DNA of 26,571 nucleotides from Aureococcus anophagefferens (Eukaryota > Sar > Pelagophyceae > Pelagomonadales > Pelagomonadaceae). The first letter of the stretch is position 1; each line of letters starts with the position of its first letter. The stretch lies in the NCBI RefSeq assembly GCF_000186865.1, contig NW_008705600.1:27886-54456 (forward strand), written 5' to 3'. A program made the translations under genes and the position numbers. Positions 1-10,210 of the stretch are shown here, piece by piece. A model generated the notes under the pieces. It had not been told where the DNA came from and made no database searches. It saw only the letters and a list, made by a program, of their open reading frames with translations.

Positions 1-3000
1 CGCGCCGCGGCGGCCGACAGCGACTCGGACGCGTCGGACGCCGCGCCCGCGAGCGACGACGACGCCGCGCCCGCGGACCTCGGCTTCCACGCGGGGCCGG
101 CGACGCAGGCCGACGCGTTCCAGGTCGGCGCGGTGTCGCGGCGCAGGGGGGCGGACGCGCGCGTCGCGCGCGCGCTCCGCCGCGAGTTCGTCGCCCACGG
201 CGCGGCCGCGCGCGGCGCCGCGGCGCGGAGCGAGCGCGCGGAGCGGAGCCTCGGCGCGTGCATCGCCTGGCTCCTCGGCCGCGACGCGGGCGACGCGCCG
301 CCGGACCCCGGCGCCGCGGCGTCCCTCGCGGGGGCCCCGGACCGCGGGCGGCAGGCGCTCGCGCGCGAGATGGGCCTCGTCGCGGCGCTCGCGGACGTCG
401 TCCGCGCGCCGCGCGACCGCGAGGCCCGGGCCCTCGGCCGGGCCGAACTCAAATCTTCAACCCGACTTCAATGTGAGCGTATGTGACAGTTTCGACGCGA
501 GGCCTTCTTCTGCGCTTCGAGAACTCGGTAAGAGCAATCGATTCGTCCAAACATCAGCCGAATCGACTTCGATGTGACCGAGCTCGAGAGGTTGAAGTTT
601 GGCCGGGACCCCCCAGACAGTGGTTGATGTTGCACAGGCCCTCGGCGCGGACGCGCGGCGGTCCTACCTCGCGTCGCACCGCCTCCCGCCGGGCGCGCGG
701 GATCTGGGCGCGGCCATCGGGCCGGGCATGCGCGCGCACCGCCTCGCGATGCGCGCGCTCCAGCTCTGCTTCGCGGGCAACAAGGCCAACGAGTTCTTCT
801 TCGTGGAGCAGGAGGGCGGCGGCTGGTTCCTCGCCTGCATCGACCAGATCGCGTACAGCGTCGGGGCGGCGGAGGCGCTGTCCCAGCTCGTCTCCGACAA
901 CGAGGAGCTCCTCGAGCGCCACATCGACGCGCGCGTCGTCGACGACTTCGCGTCGCTCATCGAGGCGCAGGGCCCGCGCGCGGACCTGCTGGGCTTCCTG
1001 GGGGCCATCTGCTCCTGCCGCGGCCGGGGCGTCAAGTCGAACCAGGAGCTCTGCGCCGCGCGGCTCGGCCTCGTCGACGCGCCGGGCGCGGGCCGGTCGC
1101 GCGAGGCCGCGGCGCAGCGCGGCGCGCTCCTGCTGCGGGTCCGCCAGGGCGGCGACGGCGGGCTCCCGCCGGGGCCGCCCGTGGAGTGGGCCGCGACCGG
1201 GGCCGCGCCGGCGGCGTTCCTCGGCGCCGCGGAGCTCCGCGCGGGCTTCTCCCGGGCCTACGCGTCGTGGACGTGCCCGGCCGACGGCGGCGCCTGGGAG
1301 CCGCGGACGTCCCACCTCTTCTGGGGCCCGGGCCGCGCCGGCGTGCGCCGCGCCGGCGGTCGCGTGGTCCTCGGCCTCGCCGTCGTCTCCGACGGCCGCG
1401 GCGGCGCGTGGGTCGAGCTCGGCGACTTGCTCTGGATCCTCGAGGAGGACGACGCGGCGCGCGACGCCCTCTGCCGCGACGTGGTCGGCTGCCCCTACGA
1501 CGAGGTCTACGCGGCCGCGCGGGGCGACGAGGCGCTCCGCGCGGGCCTCGCGCGGCAGAAGCAGCTCGCGCGCTACTTCGTCGAGCAGGTGCGCACCCTG
1601 TCCGAGATGGTGCGCACGCGGAGCTACAAGGTCGCGCGCGTCGTCGAGAAGGAGTGGAGCTACGGCCTCCTCGTGTCGTCCATGGTCGACGCGCGCCTGC
1701 CGGCGGCCGCGCGCGCGGCGCTCGTGCGCCTGCTGCACCACCTCTACCTCGACCGCTACCCCCACGAGGAGAACTGCGGCAAGGCGCAGCTGCCGGAGCA
1801 GATCGTCGTCGTCGACCCGACGTCCGCGCTGTACCCGCAGAGCGACCCCGTGCTGCTCCACTTCGCGCTCGACTGCGCCGAATTCGACCGCCGGTTCGGG
1901 TGGTCCCGACCAAACTTCAGAACCCTCGAGCTCGGTCACGTCGAAGTCGATTCGGCTGAGTTTTGGACGAATCGAGTGCTCTCGTCGAGTTCTCGAAGCA
2001 GAGCCGAAGAGCTCGCGTCGAAACAGTCGCGTACGCGCACATTGAAGTCGAGTTGACTGTTTGAATTCGGCGCAGGCGCTCAAGGACGCGGACGCGACGC
2101 TCCGCAAGTCGGGCTACGTTGACCGGCGCGACAGCCTCAACGACGACGCGGACTTCGTGGCCGCGGAGAGGCGCGCGGCGCGGCGCATCCGCGACTTCGT
2201 CGCGTTCCCGACGTCCGACAAGTTCCACCTCGTCGACGCCGCCGTCGCGGCGGCGCTCCGCGGCGACGGGCGGCACACGGACGACGGCGCGGCCTACGAC
2301 GGCGCGCTGCTCGACGCGCTCCACGCGCTCGTGTCCTTCGGCTTCTGCGCGCGCATGTCCGACGTCGCCGCGAACGCGGCGGCGCTCATCGGCCTGCTCG
2401 ACGCGCGGCGGCGCGCCGTCGCGCCGCGGCTCCTCCCCGATCGCGGCGGCCGCCGCGGGAGCCTGTTGCTGGAGCCGGCGCCGCGGAGCGACCTCGTCGA
2501 CGCCGACGGCCGGCTCCGGGGCCTCGACGCGACGATCAAGATGGTCCGCGTGCTCGAGCGGTCTCTCGACGTCCTCGAGAACTGGCGCGTGGGGCGCTTC
2601 GTCCGCGCCGGCGTCGAGCGACGGTCTTCTGTTGTTTTTCGCGCGCCGGGAAAGGGGAGGACGGCCGACGCCGCCACCCTTCCTTAGGTCCACATGATCG
2701 CGTACTTCGACGCCGTCGACGCCGCGGCGGGCCGCGGCGGCGGCAAGGTGCACCCGGGCGGCGACGCGGACCGGCGCCGCGGCTCGCCGGGCCTCGAGCG
2801 CATCCAGCACTGGGCCGACGACGTCTTCCTCGAGTTCAGGGCCGCCGTCGACGAGCTGTTCGTGCGGCTCGGCGTGCTCACGAACGTCGCGAACGTCACG
2901 TACTCCGACCAGAGCTTGTTGTTCTCGTAGGTGCGCTGCCGCCTCGACGCGCGCGCGGCGCCCGACGTCGCCGGCGGGAACAAGGCGCGCGGCGACATCC

Positions 3001-6000
3001 TGCGCGGCCTCGGCCAGCGCCGGACGCTCGCGGACGACGGCGACACGGCGGGCGCGGCGGGCGCGGCGGCGCCGCCGCCGTCGCCGCGGGCCGTCGAGGA
3101 CGTCCGCGACGCCGCGGACCCGAGCCGGCGCCGCCCGTCGCTCATCCGCAAGTTCCTCGAACCGGAGAAGCAGTACGAGCTCGAGGACGTGCTCGTGGAT
3201 TTAATGCTCACGGAGAGCGACGCGCTCGCCGCGGCGACGTTCCGCCTCGCGCAGCGCGTCCGGGCCCAGCGCGCGGTGCTCCTGCGCCAGTCCGAGGACG
3301 TGCTCCTGCTCGCGGAGCCCGAGCTCGGCGACCTGCCGCCCGGCTGGGCCGGGAGTTTCGCGACCTACCCTCAGCTCGACGACCGCGTCTCCGACCTCCG
3401 CCACTACGTCCAGTCGTACCAGGTCTGGACGAACGGACCCGCGGGGGCCGGGTCCCCCTTCGCGGACGCGGAGGCGCTCCTCCGCGAGATCCTCGCGTTC
3501 GCGGCCGTCTCGGGCCGGAACCAGAAGATCCTCTTCGGCCTCGGCGTCGCGTCCATCCTCGCGGAGCTGAGCGGCGTCGACGTCACGCTCGGCGCGGCGA
3601 CGCGCGCCGCGTCCGCGCGGCTCCGGCGCCTCGTGGAGCTGTCCTACGACGCGCTCGCCGCGCTGCTCCGCGGCGCGGACGCGGCCGTCGCGGGGCAGGT
3701 CGCGGGGTTCCTGAGGGACACGCCGGTGCTCGAGCGCGCCGCGCGCGACCTCGCCGTCGTCGCGGCGGCCGCCGCGGACGCGCGGCCGGCGCGGTCGTCC
3801 GCGCGCGCCGCGCCGGCGGCCGGCTCGCCGGCGTCGACGCCGCGGTCGCCGCGCGCGCTGCCCGAGCTCGACGCGCCGCGGTCGCCGCGGCGCGACGACG
3901 ACGCGCTCCGCGACTACCTCGACGGCGGCGGCGCGGACCGCCGCGAGGCGACGGCGGTGACGGCCTGCTCCGTCCTCGCGGCGCTCGCCGTCGACGACGC
4001 GGCCGCGAAGCGCGCGCTCGGCCGCCCCGACGTCGTCGACGCCGCCGCGTCCCTGCTCCTCGACGACGGCCCGCCGCGGGACGTCGTGCTCGGCGCCGCG
4101 CGGCTCCTCGCGGCGACGCTCCAGCGGCCGCACGCGTTCTCGGCCGCGCGCGCGGCGACGCTCGAGCACGGCGACCGCTGCGCCGTCGCGCTGCGCGCGC
4201 TGGGCAAGCGGCCCGCGGCGTGGCTGCGGCGCCTGGCGGTCTTCGCCGACGACAGCGACGACGACGACGACGACCTCGTCCAGGCGAGCCGGTCCGCGCT
4301 CGCGCCGCTGGGCGCCGAGGGCCCCGTGGACGCGGTGGGCCTGCGCGTCCACCTCGAGGTCATCCGCGCGCTGGCGTCGGCCGTGACGGCGCAGACGTGT
4401 GACGCGGTGCGGGCGCTCGTGCCGGCGGACGTCGCCGTCGAGCGCTGCCGGCGCTGCCGGCGGCTCGCGCGGCTCCCGGGCACGCGGGACGTCGGCGCGG
4501 GCCTCTGCTGCGCCTACGCCGTGCTCCTGCTCGAGATCCTCCAGGCCGCGCGCGTCGACGCCGCGGGCGACCTGCTCCGGGCCTACGGCGCCTGCGCGGC
4601 GGAGCTCGCGCTCGTCGACGACGGCGCGCAGCCGGCGGGCGACGGCGGCGTGGAGGACCTCGTGACGCTCCGGCGCGAGGCGACGACGCTGCTCTGGGAC
4701 GCCGTCGACGGCGCGGGCGCCGCCGCGCGGGCCACGGGCCGCCGCGGCGCCGCGCGCGACTACTCGCTGCTCGCGGACGACGCCGCGGCCGCGGTCGACG
4801 CCGCGGCGGCCGGCGAGGCGCCGCCGCGCCGCGCCGCGGGCGGGCTCCGCGGGTCGTGGTCGCGGCCCGGCGGCGGGTCCTGGGCGCGGCCCGGCGGCCT
4901 CGCGGGCGCGCGGCAGACGACGGCCGCGCTCCGCCGGACGTCGCGGCTCCAGAGAGCGGTGCGCCACTCGGGCGCCGTCCACGCGCAGGACGAGGAGCGG
5001 CTCATGGCCGCGCGGCTCCACACGCTCACGGAGACGGGCGAGGATTGCTTCCTCACGTCCCTGCGGGTCCGCCGCGGGGGCGCCGTCGCCGCGGCCGTCG
5101 CGGAGCGCCTCGTCCGCTTCTGCGGCGCGAACATGCACGACCCGCGCCACGAGGCGACGGTGCTCGACGCCATGGAGACGCTCGCGACGTTCCTGCGGTT
5201 CCACGCGGCGAACCACGCGGCGAGCCAGCTGCCCGTCGCTCCGCGGCGTCCGGAGAAGGGTCCCGCGCGCGCGCGCGACCCTCGCGTCCCCCTAGGCGGA
5301 CCACGGGCTCACGCTGAGCTCGCCCGAGACGCTCCAGCCCGCCGCGTGCGAGGTCTTCGACATGATTGACACGGACGGCTCGGGCGCGATCACCTTCGAG
5401 GAGATCATGGACGCGCTCCAGAGCAATCCGTACGTGTTCAACTTCATGAATGAGTGCGGCGACGAGCGCCTCGCGTCGTTCTGCGACCCGCGGACGCTCG
5501 CGTCCGCGTTCGCGTCCATCGACGGCGACGGGTCGAACACGATCTCGAAGAAGGAGTGGGAGGCCGTCGTCGCCGAGGGCGTCGTCGGCGCCGGGTCGCC
5601 CCTCGCGCGGAGGGCGAAGCGGGCCTGGGACGCGTCGGAGGCGCCGAAGGCGCAGTGCGTGATCCTCCTGCTCGCCGTGTCGTCCGTGGCGCTCGCGCTC
5701 GGCGGCGCGGGCGCGGGCACGCGCCGCGCGGTCGACATGGGCGTGACCCTGGCCTTTTTGGCGGAGCTCACGTGCCGCGTCGCGTGCTGGGAGCTCATGC
5801 GGCCGCCGAGCGCGTCGCGCGCCGCGAACGCGCGCGCGTTCATAGCGGACCCGTTCCGCCTCGTCGACGTCGTCGCCGTCGCGCTCGACCTGCTCTTCCT
5901 GGGCCTCGACCGGTCCAACGGCGGCGCGCGGGGCGCGCGGGCCGTGCGCGTCTTCAAGCTCGTGCGCGTCGTGCGCCTCGGGCGGTCCGCGCGCGTGCTG

Positions 6001-9000
6001 AGCAGGGCAGGAAAAGAGAGCGAAATTCCCAACTTCAAAGGCTCCTCTCTCGGCCGTTTCCACTCGTTTCGGCTGATTTTTGGACGAGCGATCATCTCTC
6101 GGAACGGTCTCGAAGCGTGGATGCTTTTTCCGGAACGCGCGCGCGCGGAGCACTCACGTTGAAGCGAACTTGAATCTCTCTTTTCCTGCCCAGGTGCTGA
6201 GCCGCGTCGCGCGGCTCCTCGAAGCCGTGAACCCGCGCGTGGTTTTGGTGCGGCGCAACGTCGCGCGGACGCGGCTCGAGGCGGAGCAGCGCGCCCTCGC
6301 CGCCGCGGGGGGCGTCGACGTCGCCTACGGCATGGTCGCGGCGCCGCAGCTCGACGACCGGCTCCGCGTCGGCGCGCTAGGGCTTAGCGCGCTGCTCCTC
6401 TTTGGCGGCGTCGAGGCGACGCGGCGCCGCTACCTCGAGAACCTGCGGGGCACGGACCCCGAGGGCTACTTCTTCCAGTACACGTCGGACCTCCTCGACC
6501 GGGGCGCGCTCGCGGTGCGCGAGGCGAAGCGCGACCGCGGCGCCGCGGAGCGGCGCGCGGCCGCGGCGGACGCGGCCGCGGCGGCGGCGGCGGCGGCGGC
6601 GCTCCGCGCGCCCGTCGACGCCGCGCTCAGCGCCGTGGACCTGCTCCTGGGCACCGTGAGCGACCGCGGCGAGCTCATGGGCGCCATGGCGAGCCAGGAG
6701 GGGCTGAACCGGCGGTCCTTCGACCTCTTCGCCGCCGCGGCGCGGCTCCTCGACGCGCTCGTCGCCGGCGACGCGGCCGGCGACCTGCCCGCGCGCGAGC
6801 TCGCGCCGGCGGCCGTCTTCGACCTCCACCGCGTCGTCGACCTCGTCGTCGCGGTGCTCCGGACGCGCGGCGGCGGCACGCGCGACGCGGTCGCGCGCGG
6901 CGCGCCGGGCCCGCTCGCCGTCGTGCTCGGCGCGGCGTCGACGCTCGCCGGCTTCGACGAGCGGCGCGACGACGACGTCGGCGACTCGCGGCGGCCCGAG
7001 ACGGCGCTCGACGACGGCTTCGCGCCCGAGCCGCCGCCGTCGCCGCGGCCCGGCGCGGGCGAGAGCTACCGCGGGGACGCGGCGGCCGGCGGCGGCCTCT
7101 TCCGCTGCGTCGACGCCGAGGGCTTCGCGGCGGAGCCCCTCGGCGCCGCGCCGTCCAAGTGGGCCCGGCTCCGGCGCCACTACCACGAGTCCTTCGCCGT
7201 CAAGGGCGGCGTCGTGAAGAACTGGGCGCGGAAGCCGAACAACCCCTGGCGGCGGCTCCGGGAGCACGTCGGCCGGTCCTTCGTCGTCCAGAAGGGCGTC
7301 CTGAACCACTGGTCGCGCGCCGCGGAGGACCGGCGCGAGGCCAGCTTCCTCGGCGACGTCCGCAAGGCCGGCCGGCGCGCGCGGGACAACCTCAGGGAGC
7401 TCGGCGCGATGGGCGGGAACTTCGCCGCGCTGCTGCCCCTGGACCTCCACATGGGCGCCGCGGCGGCCCTCGACGACGGCCGCGTCTTCCGCTCCGGCGA
7501 CGCCGCGGCCGTCGCCGCGGCCGCGAACCTCGCGCTCCTGAAGATCAAGTGCCTCACCGCGCTCGTCTGCGCGCTCGAGGGCGCGGGCGACGACCTCCGG
7601 GGCGCCATCGTCGGCCACGCGGAGCTCCGGCCCGCGCTGGACCGGGTCGCGCTCGAGCTCCGCGAGGCCCGCGTCGAGAACGCGCGGCGCGCGGCCGTCG
7701 ACGCGCCGCTCCTCGTGTCGCCCGCGCTCCTCGCCAAGGCGGCGCGGGACGGCGTCCCGCGGCCGCGACGACGTTCGAGAGCGGTCGGCCGGGAAACATC
7801 GCGACCGGCGCGTTCGGTAGGTCCAGGAGCTCTTCAGCATCCGGCTCGTCGTGCGGGGCGAGTGCACGCTGAGCACGGCGCTGCTCGCGCCGCCGAAGGA
7901 CCGCGGCGAGCGCCGCGCGCGGCAGCGCGCGCTGGCGAGCCTCCGGTCGAGCCTGCTCACGTCCGAGGTGTCGTTCCGCGGGGGCTGCCGCGTCGTCGTC
8001 TACACGGCGCCGCCCTACGCCGGCGGCGGCGGCGACGAGCTCGTGCGCGCCCTCGTCGAGGAGCACCGGGGCCTCACGGTCGCCGCGCGCGTCGGCGCCG
8101 TCGTCCGCCAGGCCGCGCTGCTCGCGGACGCGATGGCGATGACGTGGCGGCTCACGTCGCGGTCCGCGGCCTACCGCTGGGTCCAGCGCCGCGAGCGGCC
8201 CCTGAAGTGGTCCATCTACGCCCTCAGCTTCGTGCTCTTCGGCACGAGCTCCCTCGCGAACGACCGGAGCCACCGCATCGCGGAGAAGGCGGGCCGCGAG
8301 GACGAGTGGCGCGCGCTCGGCCCGCGGTCCGCGGCGCCGCCCCTCGCGGCGCTCCTCGTCCGCGACGCCTTCTTCATCGACCGCAAGGCGCGGATCGCCG
8401 CCTACGTGTCCGCGGCGCTCGCCGCCGCCGTCGCGGCCGGCTTCGCCGCGTTCCTCGCCGGGCGGGAAAGGGGCCCGACTTCAAAGGCTCCTCGATCGGT
8501 CGTTGTCCACTCATGTCGGCTGATTTTTGGACGAGCGATCGTCGCTCGGAACGGTCTCGACGCGTGGATGCTTTTTCTGGACCGCGCGCGCACGTCGAAG
8601 CGACGTCGAATCACCATGTTCCCGCGCAGGTTCCTCGCCGTCGCCGCGGCGACGGTCTTCCCCACGGTCTACACGCGCCACGCCCAGGCGTACCAGCGCG
8701 CGCGCATGGGCCTCCTCGAGGCGACGTCGGGCGAGCCCGGCGACGACCGCGGCGACGACGGCGCCGCGCCGCGGCTCCGGCGGCTCCTCTTCGAGGACAA
8801 CGCGCTCGCGCGCGGCCTCCGCGAGTCGCGGCGCTGGGACCGGGACCACGGTGCCTGGCTGCCGCTGCTGGCCCTGGGCCTCGTGCTCGCGCTCGCGACC
8901 GCGGGCTTCTCCGCGACGTTCGGCTACGAGCAGGGCAGGACAAGAGAGCGAAATTCCCAACTTCAAAGGCTCATATCTCGGCCGTTTTCCACTCGTTTCG

Positions 9001-10183
9001 GCTGATTTTTGGACGAGCGATCATCTCTCGGAACGGTCTCGAAGCGTGGATGTTTTTTTCGTAACGCGCGCGCGCGGAACACTCACGTTGAAGTGACGTT
9101 GAATCACCCTTTTCCTGCCCAGGCTACGAGGACGCGTACGCGCTCTACGTCGCGGCGGTCCTCGCGGCCGCGGCGCCGCCGCGGCTCCGGCGCTGGTACG
9201 CGAAGATCGACTCGAGGGACGCCTTCTGGTACTGCACGGCCTACGACTTCGCGACGGCGAGCGAGGAGATCGTGGGCCACGCGCTCCTCCTCGCCGTCGT
9301 CGCGTGCGGCGTGTTCGCGTCGTGCGACTGCTTCGGCCTCCTGCTCCTGGAGATCGTGCTGCTGTCGAGCTCGCTGCGCAACGTCACGCGGGCCATCCTC
9401 CGGCCCTTCAACGAGCTCCTCGTGGCGACGTACCTCATGTGCGTCGTCTGCCTCGTCTTCACCGTCGTCGGGCTCCTCGCGTTCCAGAGCCTCCGCGGCG
9501 ACGACCACTACTGCAAGACGGTGAAGGAGTGCCTGTTCCTCAACGTCTACCACGGCATCGTCAACGGCGAGCTCGTGTCCGTCACGAAGCACGTCACGAA
9601 CGACGCGGCGACGGACTACCACGACCTGCTCATGCCGTCGAACGCGGAGCTCAAGCGCATGCTGCTCCAGCTCGTCTTCAACATCGTCGTCGCGCTGCTC
9701 CTGCTCAACATGATCTCGGGCATCATCCTCGACGCCTTCACGCAGGAGACGATCAACGCGCAGCGCCTCGCGGAGCGCCGCGCGAACGAGAACTTCGCGA
9801 CGGGCCTCACGCGCGCGCAGCTCGAGGCCGCGGAGCTCGACTTCGCGGAGCACCAGGCCCTCTTCTCCATGCGCAACTACGTCCACTTCGTGGGCTACCT
9901 CGCGGCCAAGGACCCGTCCATCGACTCGCCCGTCGAGGCCTACGTCCGCGCGAAGAACGCGGACGCGGACTTCTCCTGGATCCCGCTCGGCACGTGCTTC
10001 AGCCTCGAGCGGAGCAAGCGCATGCGCGCGTCCAAGAGTGAAAATGAAGTCGCCCGGCTCCACGACCGCCTCGACGCCATCGCCGCGGACCAGGAGCGGC
10101 GCCACGCGGCCGCGCTCGAGAAGGTCGACGACCTCGCCGCCGCGGTCGCGGCGCTGTCGACCCAGCTCGGGGCACCGCGCTAA
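1..10183 (+). CDS. Giant IP3R/ryanodine-receptor-like Ca2+ release channel with EF-hands and an internal voltage sensor (5' partial)
   Basis: Exons I support: 1-429, 638-1864, 2076-2600, 2688-2861 (or 2873), 2931-5216 (or 5234), 5296-5994, 6194-7741 (or 7753), 7821-8449, 8630-8922, 9123-10183. All phases join, giving about 2,956 residues; the N-terminus is outside the window. In order: a RIH-type region (~160-550; motifs FLGAICSCRGRGVKSNQEL and LLHHLYLDRYPHEE), a second RIH-like block (~960-1080; NQKILFGLGV), two canonical EF-hand loops (~1572 DTDGSGAITFEE; ~1623 DGDGSNTISKKE), an S1-S4 voltage sensor (~1668-1790), a RIH-associated domain (~1840 on), and IP3R-type membrane segments from ~2426. 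S6 is LLLLNMISGIILDAF (~2795), followed by a C-terminal coiled coil. By family it should be a tetrameric intracellular calcium-release channel; gating by voltage plus Ca2+ is inference. It is not certain which ligand, if any, binds the missing N-terminus. Confidence 0.85.
430..637 (-). mobile_element. Introner element (family 2, reverse orientation) acting as intron 1 of the channel gene
   Basis: The element core (438-637) is the reverse complement of the copies at 1873 and 19465; for example the conserved TCGGCTGATTTTTGGACGA core appears here as its complement. It is flanked by a perfect 8-bp duplication GCCCTCGG at 430-437 and 638-645. The intron starts with the GC of the left duplication and ends with the element's CACAG, a GC-AG intron of 208 nt. 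Splicing restores the frame (EARALG joined to ADARRSY). The terminal repeats are weak in this copy. Confidence 0.85.
1865..2075 (+). mobile_element. Introner element (family 2) acting as intron 2 of the channel gene
   Basis: The element at 1873-2075 has perfect 13-bp terminal inverted repeats, CTGCGCCGAATTC at the left and its complement GAATTCGGCGCAG at the right. The target duplication is GCGCTCGA (1865-1872) and GCGCTCAA (2076-2083), one mismatch. The intron is GC-AG, 211 nt, phase 0, and joins VLLHF to ALKDADATLRK. It reads in the same orientation as the gene. Confidence 0.88.
2601..2687 (+). other. Short intron of the channel gene (87 nt)
   Basis: The upstream frame hits a stop after 2687 while the next exon opens in another frame at 2688. 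A GTCCGC donor at 2601 and a TTAG acceptor at 2685-2687 join GRF to VHMIAYFDAV in phase 0. The exon restart GTCCAC resembles the donor GTCCGC, the same target-duplication-like pattern as the other introns. A donor nearer 2625 cannot be excluded. Confidence 0.6.
2862..2930 (+). other. Short intron of the channel gene (57-69 nt)
   Basis: An acceptor TCGTAG ends at 2930 and a new frame (VRCRLDARAAPD) opens at 2931. Two phase-0 donors fit: GTGCGG at 2862 and GTGCTC at 2874. The 2862 donor shares GTGCG with the start of the following exon, so I prefer it. Confidence 0.55.
5217..5295 (+). other. Short intron between the RIH region and the EF-hand exon (61 or 79 nt)
   Basis: The acceptor CCCCCTAG ends at 5295 and the exon restarts at GCGGACCAC. 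Either a GC donor at 5217 (GCGGCG, resembling the restart) or a GT donor at 5235 gives phase 0. The intron contains a GC-rich hairpin, GGGTC at 5258-5262 against GACCC at 5277-5281, around an alternating CG run. Confidence 0.6.
5995..6193 (+). mobile_element. Introner element (family 1) splitting the S4 voltage-sensor helix
   Basis: The element at 6003-6193 has perfect 16-bp terminal inverted repeats: GGGCAGGAAAAGAGAG at 6005-6020 against CTCTCTTTTCCTGCCC at 6176-6191. The 8-bp duplication GTGCTGAG lies at 5995-6002 and 6194-6201. The GT of the left copy is the splice donor and the element supplies CCCAG as the acceptor. Removing it rejoins SAR to VLSRVARLLEAV within S4. The intron is 199 nt, phase 0. 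Confidence 0.93.
7742..7820 (+). mobile_element. Short introner-like intron (family 3 copy in the channel gene)
   Basis: The stretch from about 7751 to 7820 aligns closely with the introns at 18923-19011 and 17248-17299; all share a GGCGTCC-type start, a CGACGTTCGAGAG-type core and a GTAG end. The acceptor is at 7820 and the exon restarts VQELFSIRLVV at 7821. The donor is either GC at 7742, matching the geometry of the other copies, or GT at 7754; both are phase 0. Confidence 0.75.
8450..8629 (+). mobile_element. Introner element (family 1, shortened copy) in the channel gene
   Basis: The target duplication GTTCCTCG is at 8450-8457 and 8630-8637; three further bases also match. The core TCGGCTGATTTTTGGACGA is present, but about 15 bases are missing near the left end compared with the 6003 and 8931 copies, and the terminal repeats are eroded. 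GT comes from the duplication and the acceptor GCGCAG from the element. The intron is 180 nt, phase 2, with no stop in the read-through frame, so retention would add 60 residues. Confidence 0.88.
8923..9122 (+). mobile_element. Introner element (family 1) in the pore region of the channel gene
   Basis: The element at 8931-9122 begins CAGGGCAGGACAAG and ends CTTTTCCTGCCCAG. It differs from the 6003-6193 copy at only about 13 of ~191 positions. The perfect duplication GCTACGAG lies at 8923-8930 and 9123-9130. The duplication has no GT, so the intron must begin with GC (GC-AG, 200 nt, phase 1). Splicing rejoins ATFG to YEDAYALYV. Confidence 0.92.
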
Positions 10184-10190
10184 GCTTAGG
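10150..10190 (+). repeat. 41-bp direct repeat, left copy (contains the channel stop codon)
   Basis: Positions 10150-10190 are identical over 41 bases to 13853-13893 and differ outside that span. This copy encodes the last residues of the channel (STQLGAPR) and its TAA stop at 10181-10183. It ends in the 10-bp palindrome CTAAGCTTAG. Confidence 0.95.
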
Positions 10191-10210
10191 CAGGGATTTT
10201 ACCCCCGGCC

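Noticed and set aside
3201..5216. A 671-codon open frame on the minus strand
   Set aside because: It is an Arg/Glu/Ala-rich shadow of the channel exon on the plus strand, caused by extreme GC content; the plus-strand translation carries the RIH-family motifs.
6560..6610. A GCG-type run that could be called a microsatellite
   Set aside because: It encodes an alanine run inside the channel and is no more than local codon and composition bias.
6377..7960. A 527-codon open frame on the minus strand
   Set aside because: It runs opposite the RIH-associated exon, has no recognisable motif and crosses the short intron at 7742-7820.
8931..9122. Treating the repeated ~190-nt blocks as coding repeats because the frames run through several of them
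   Set aside because: They are bounded by 8-bp duplications and inverted ends, occur in both orientations and in three unrelated genes, and their removal restores conserved protein sequence.
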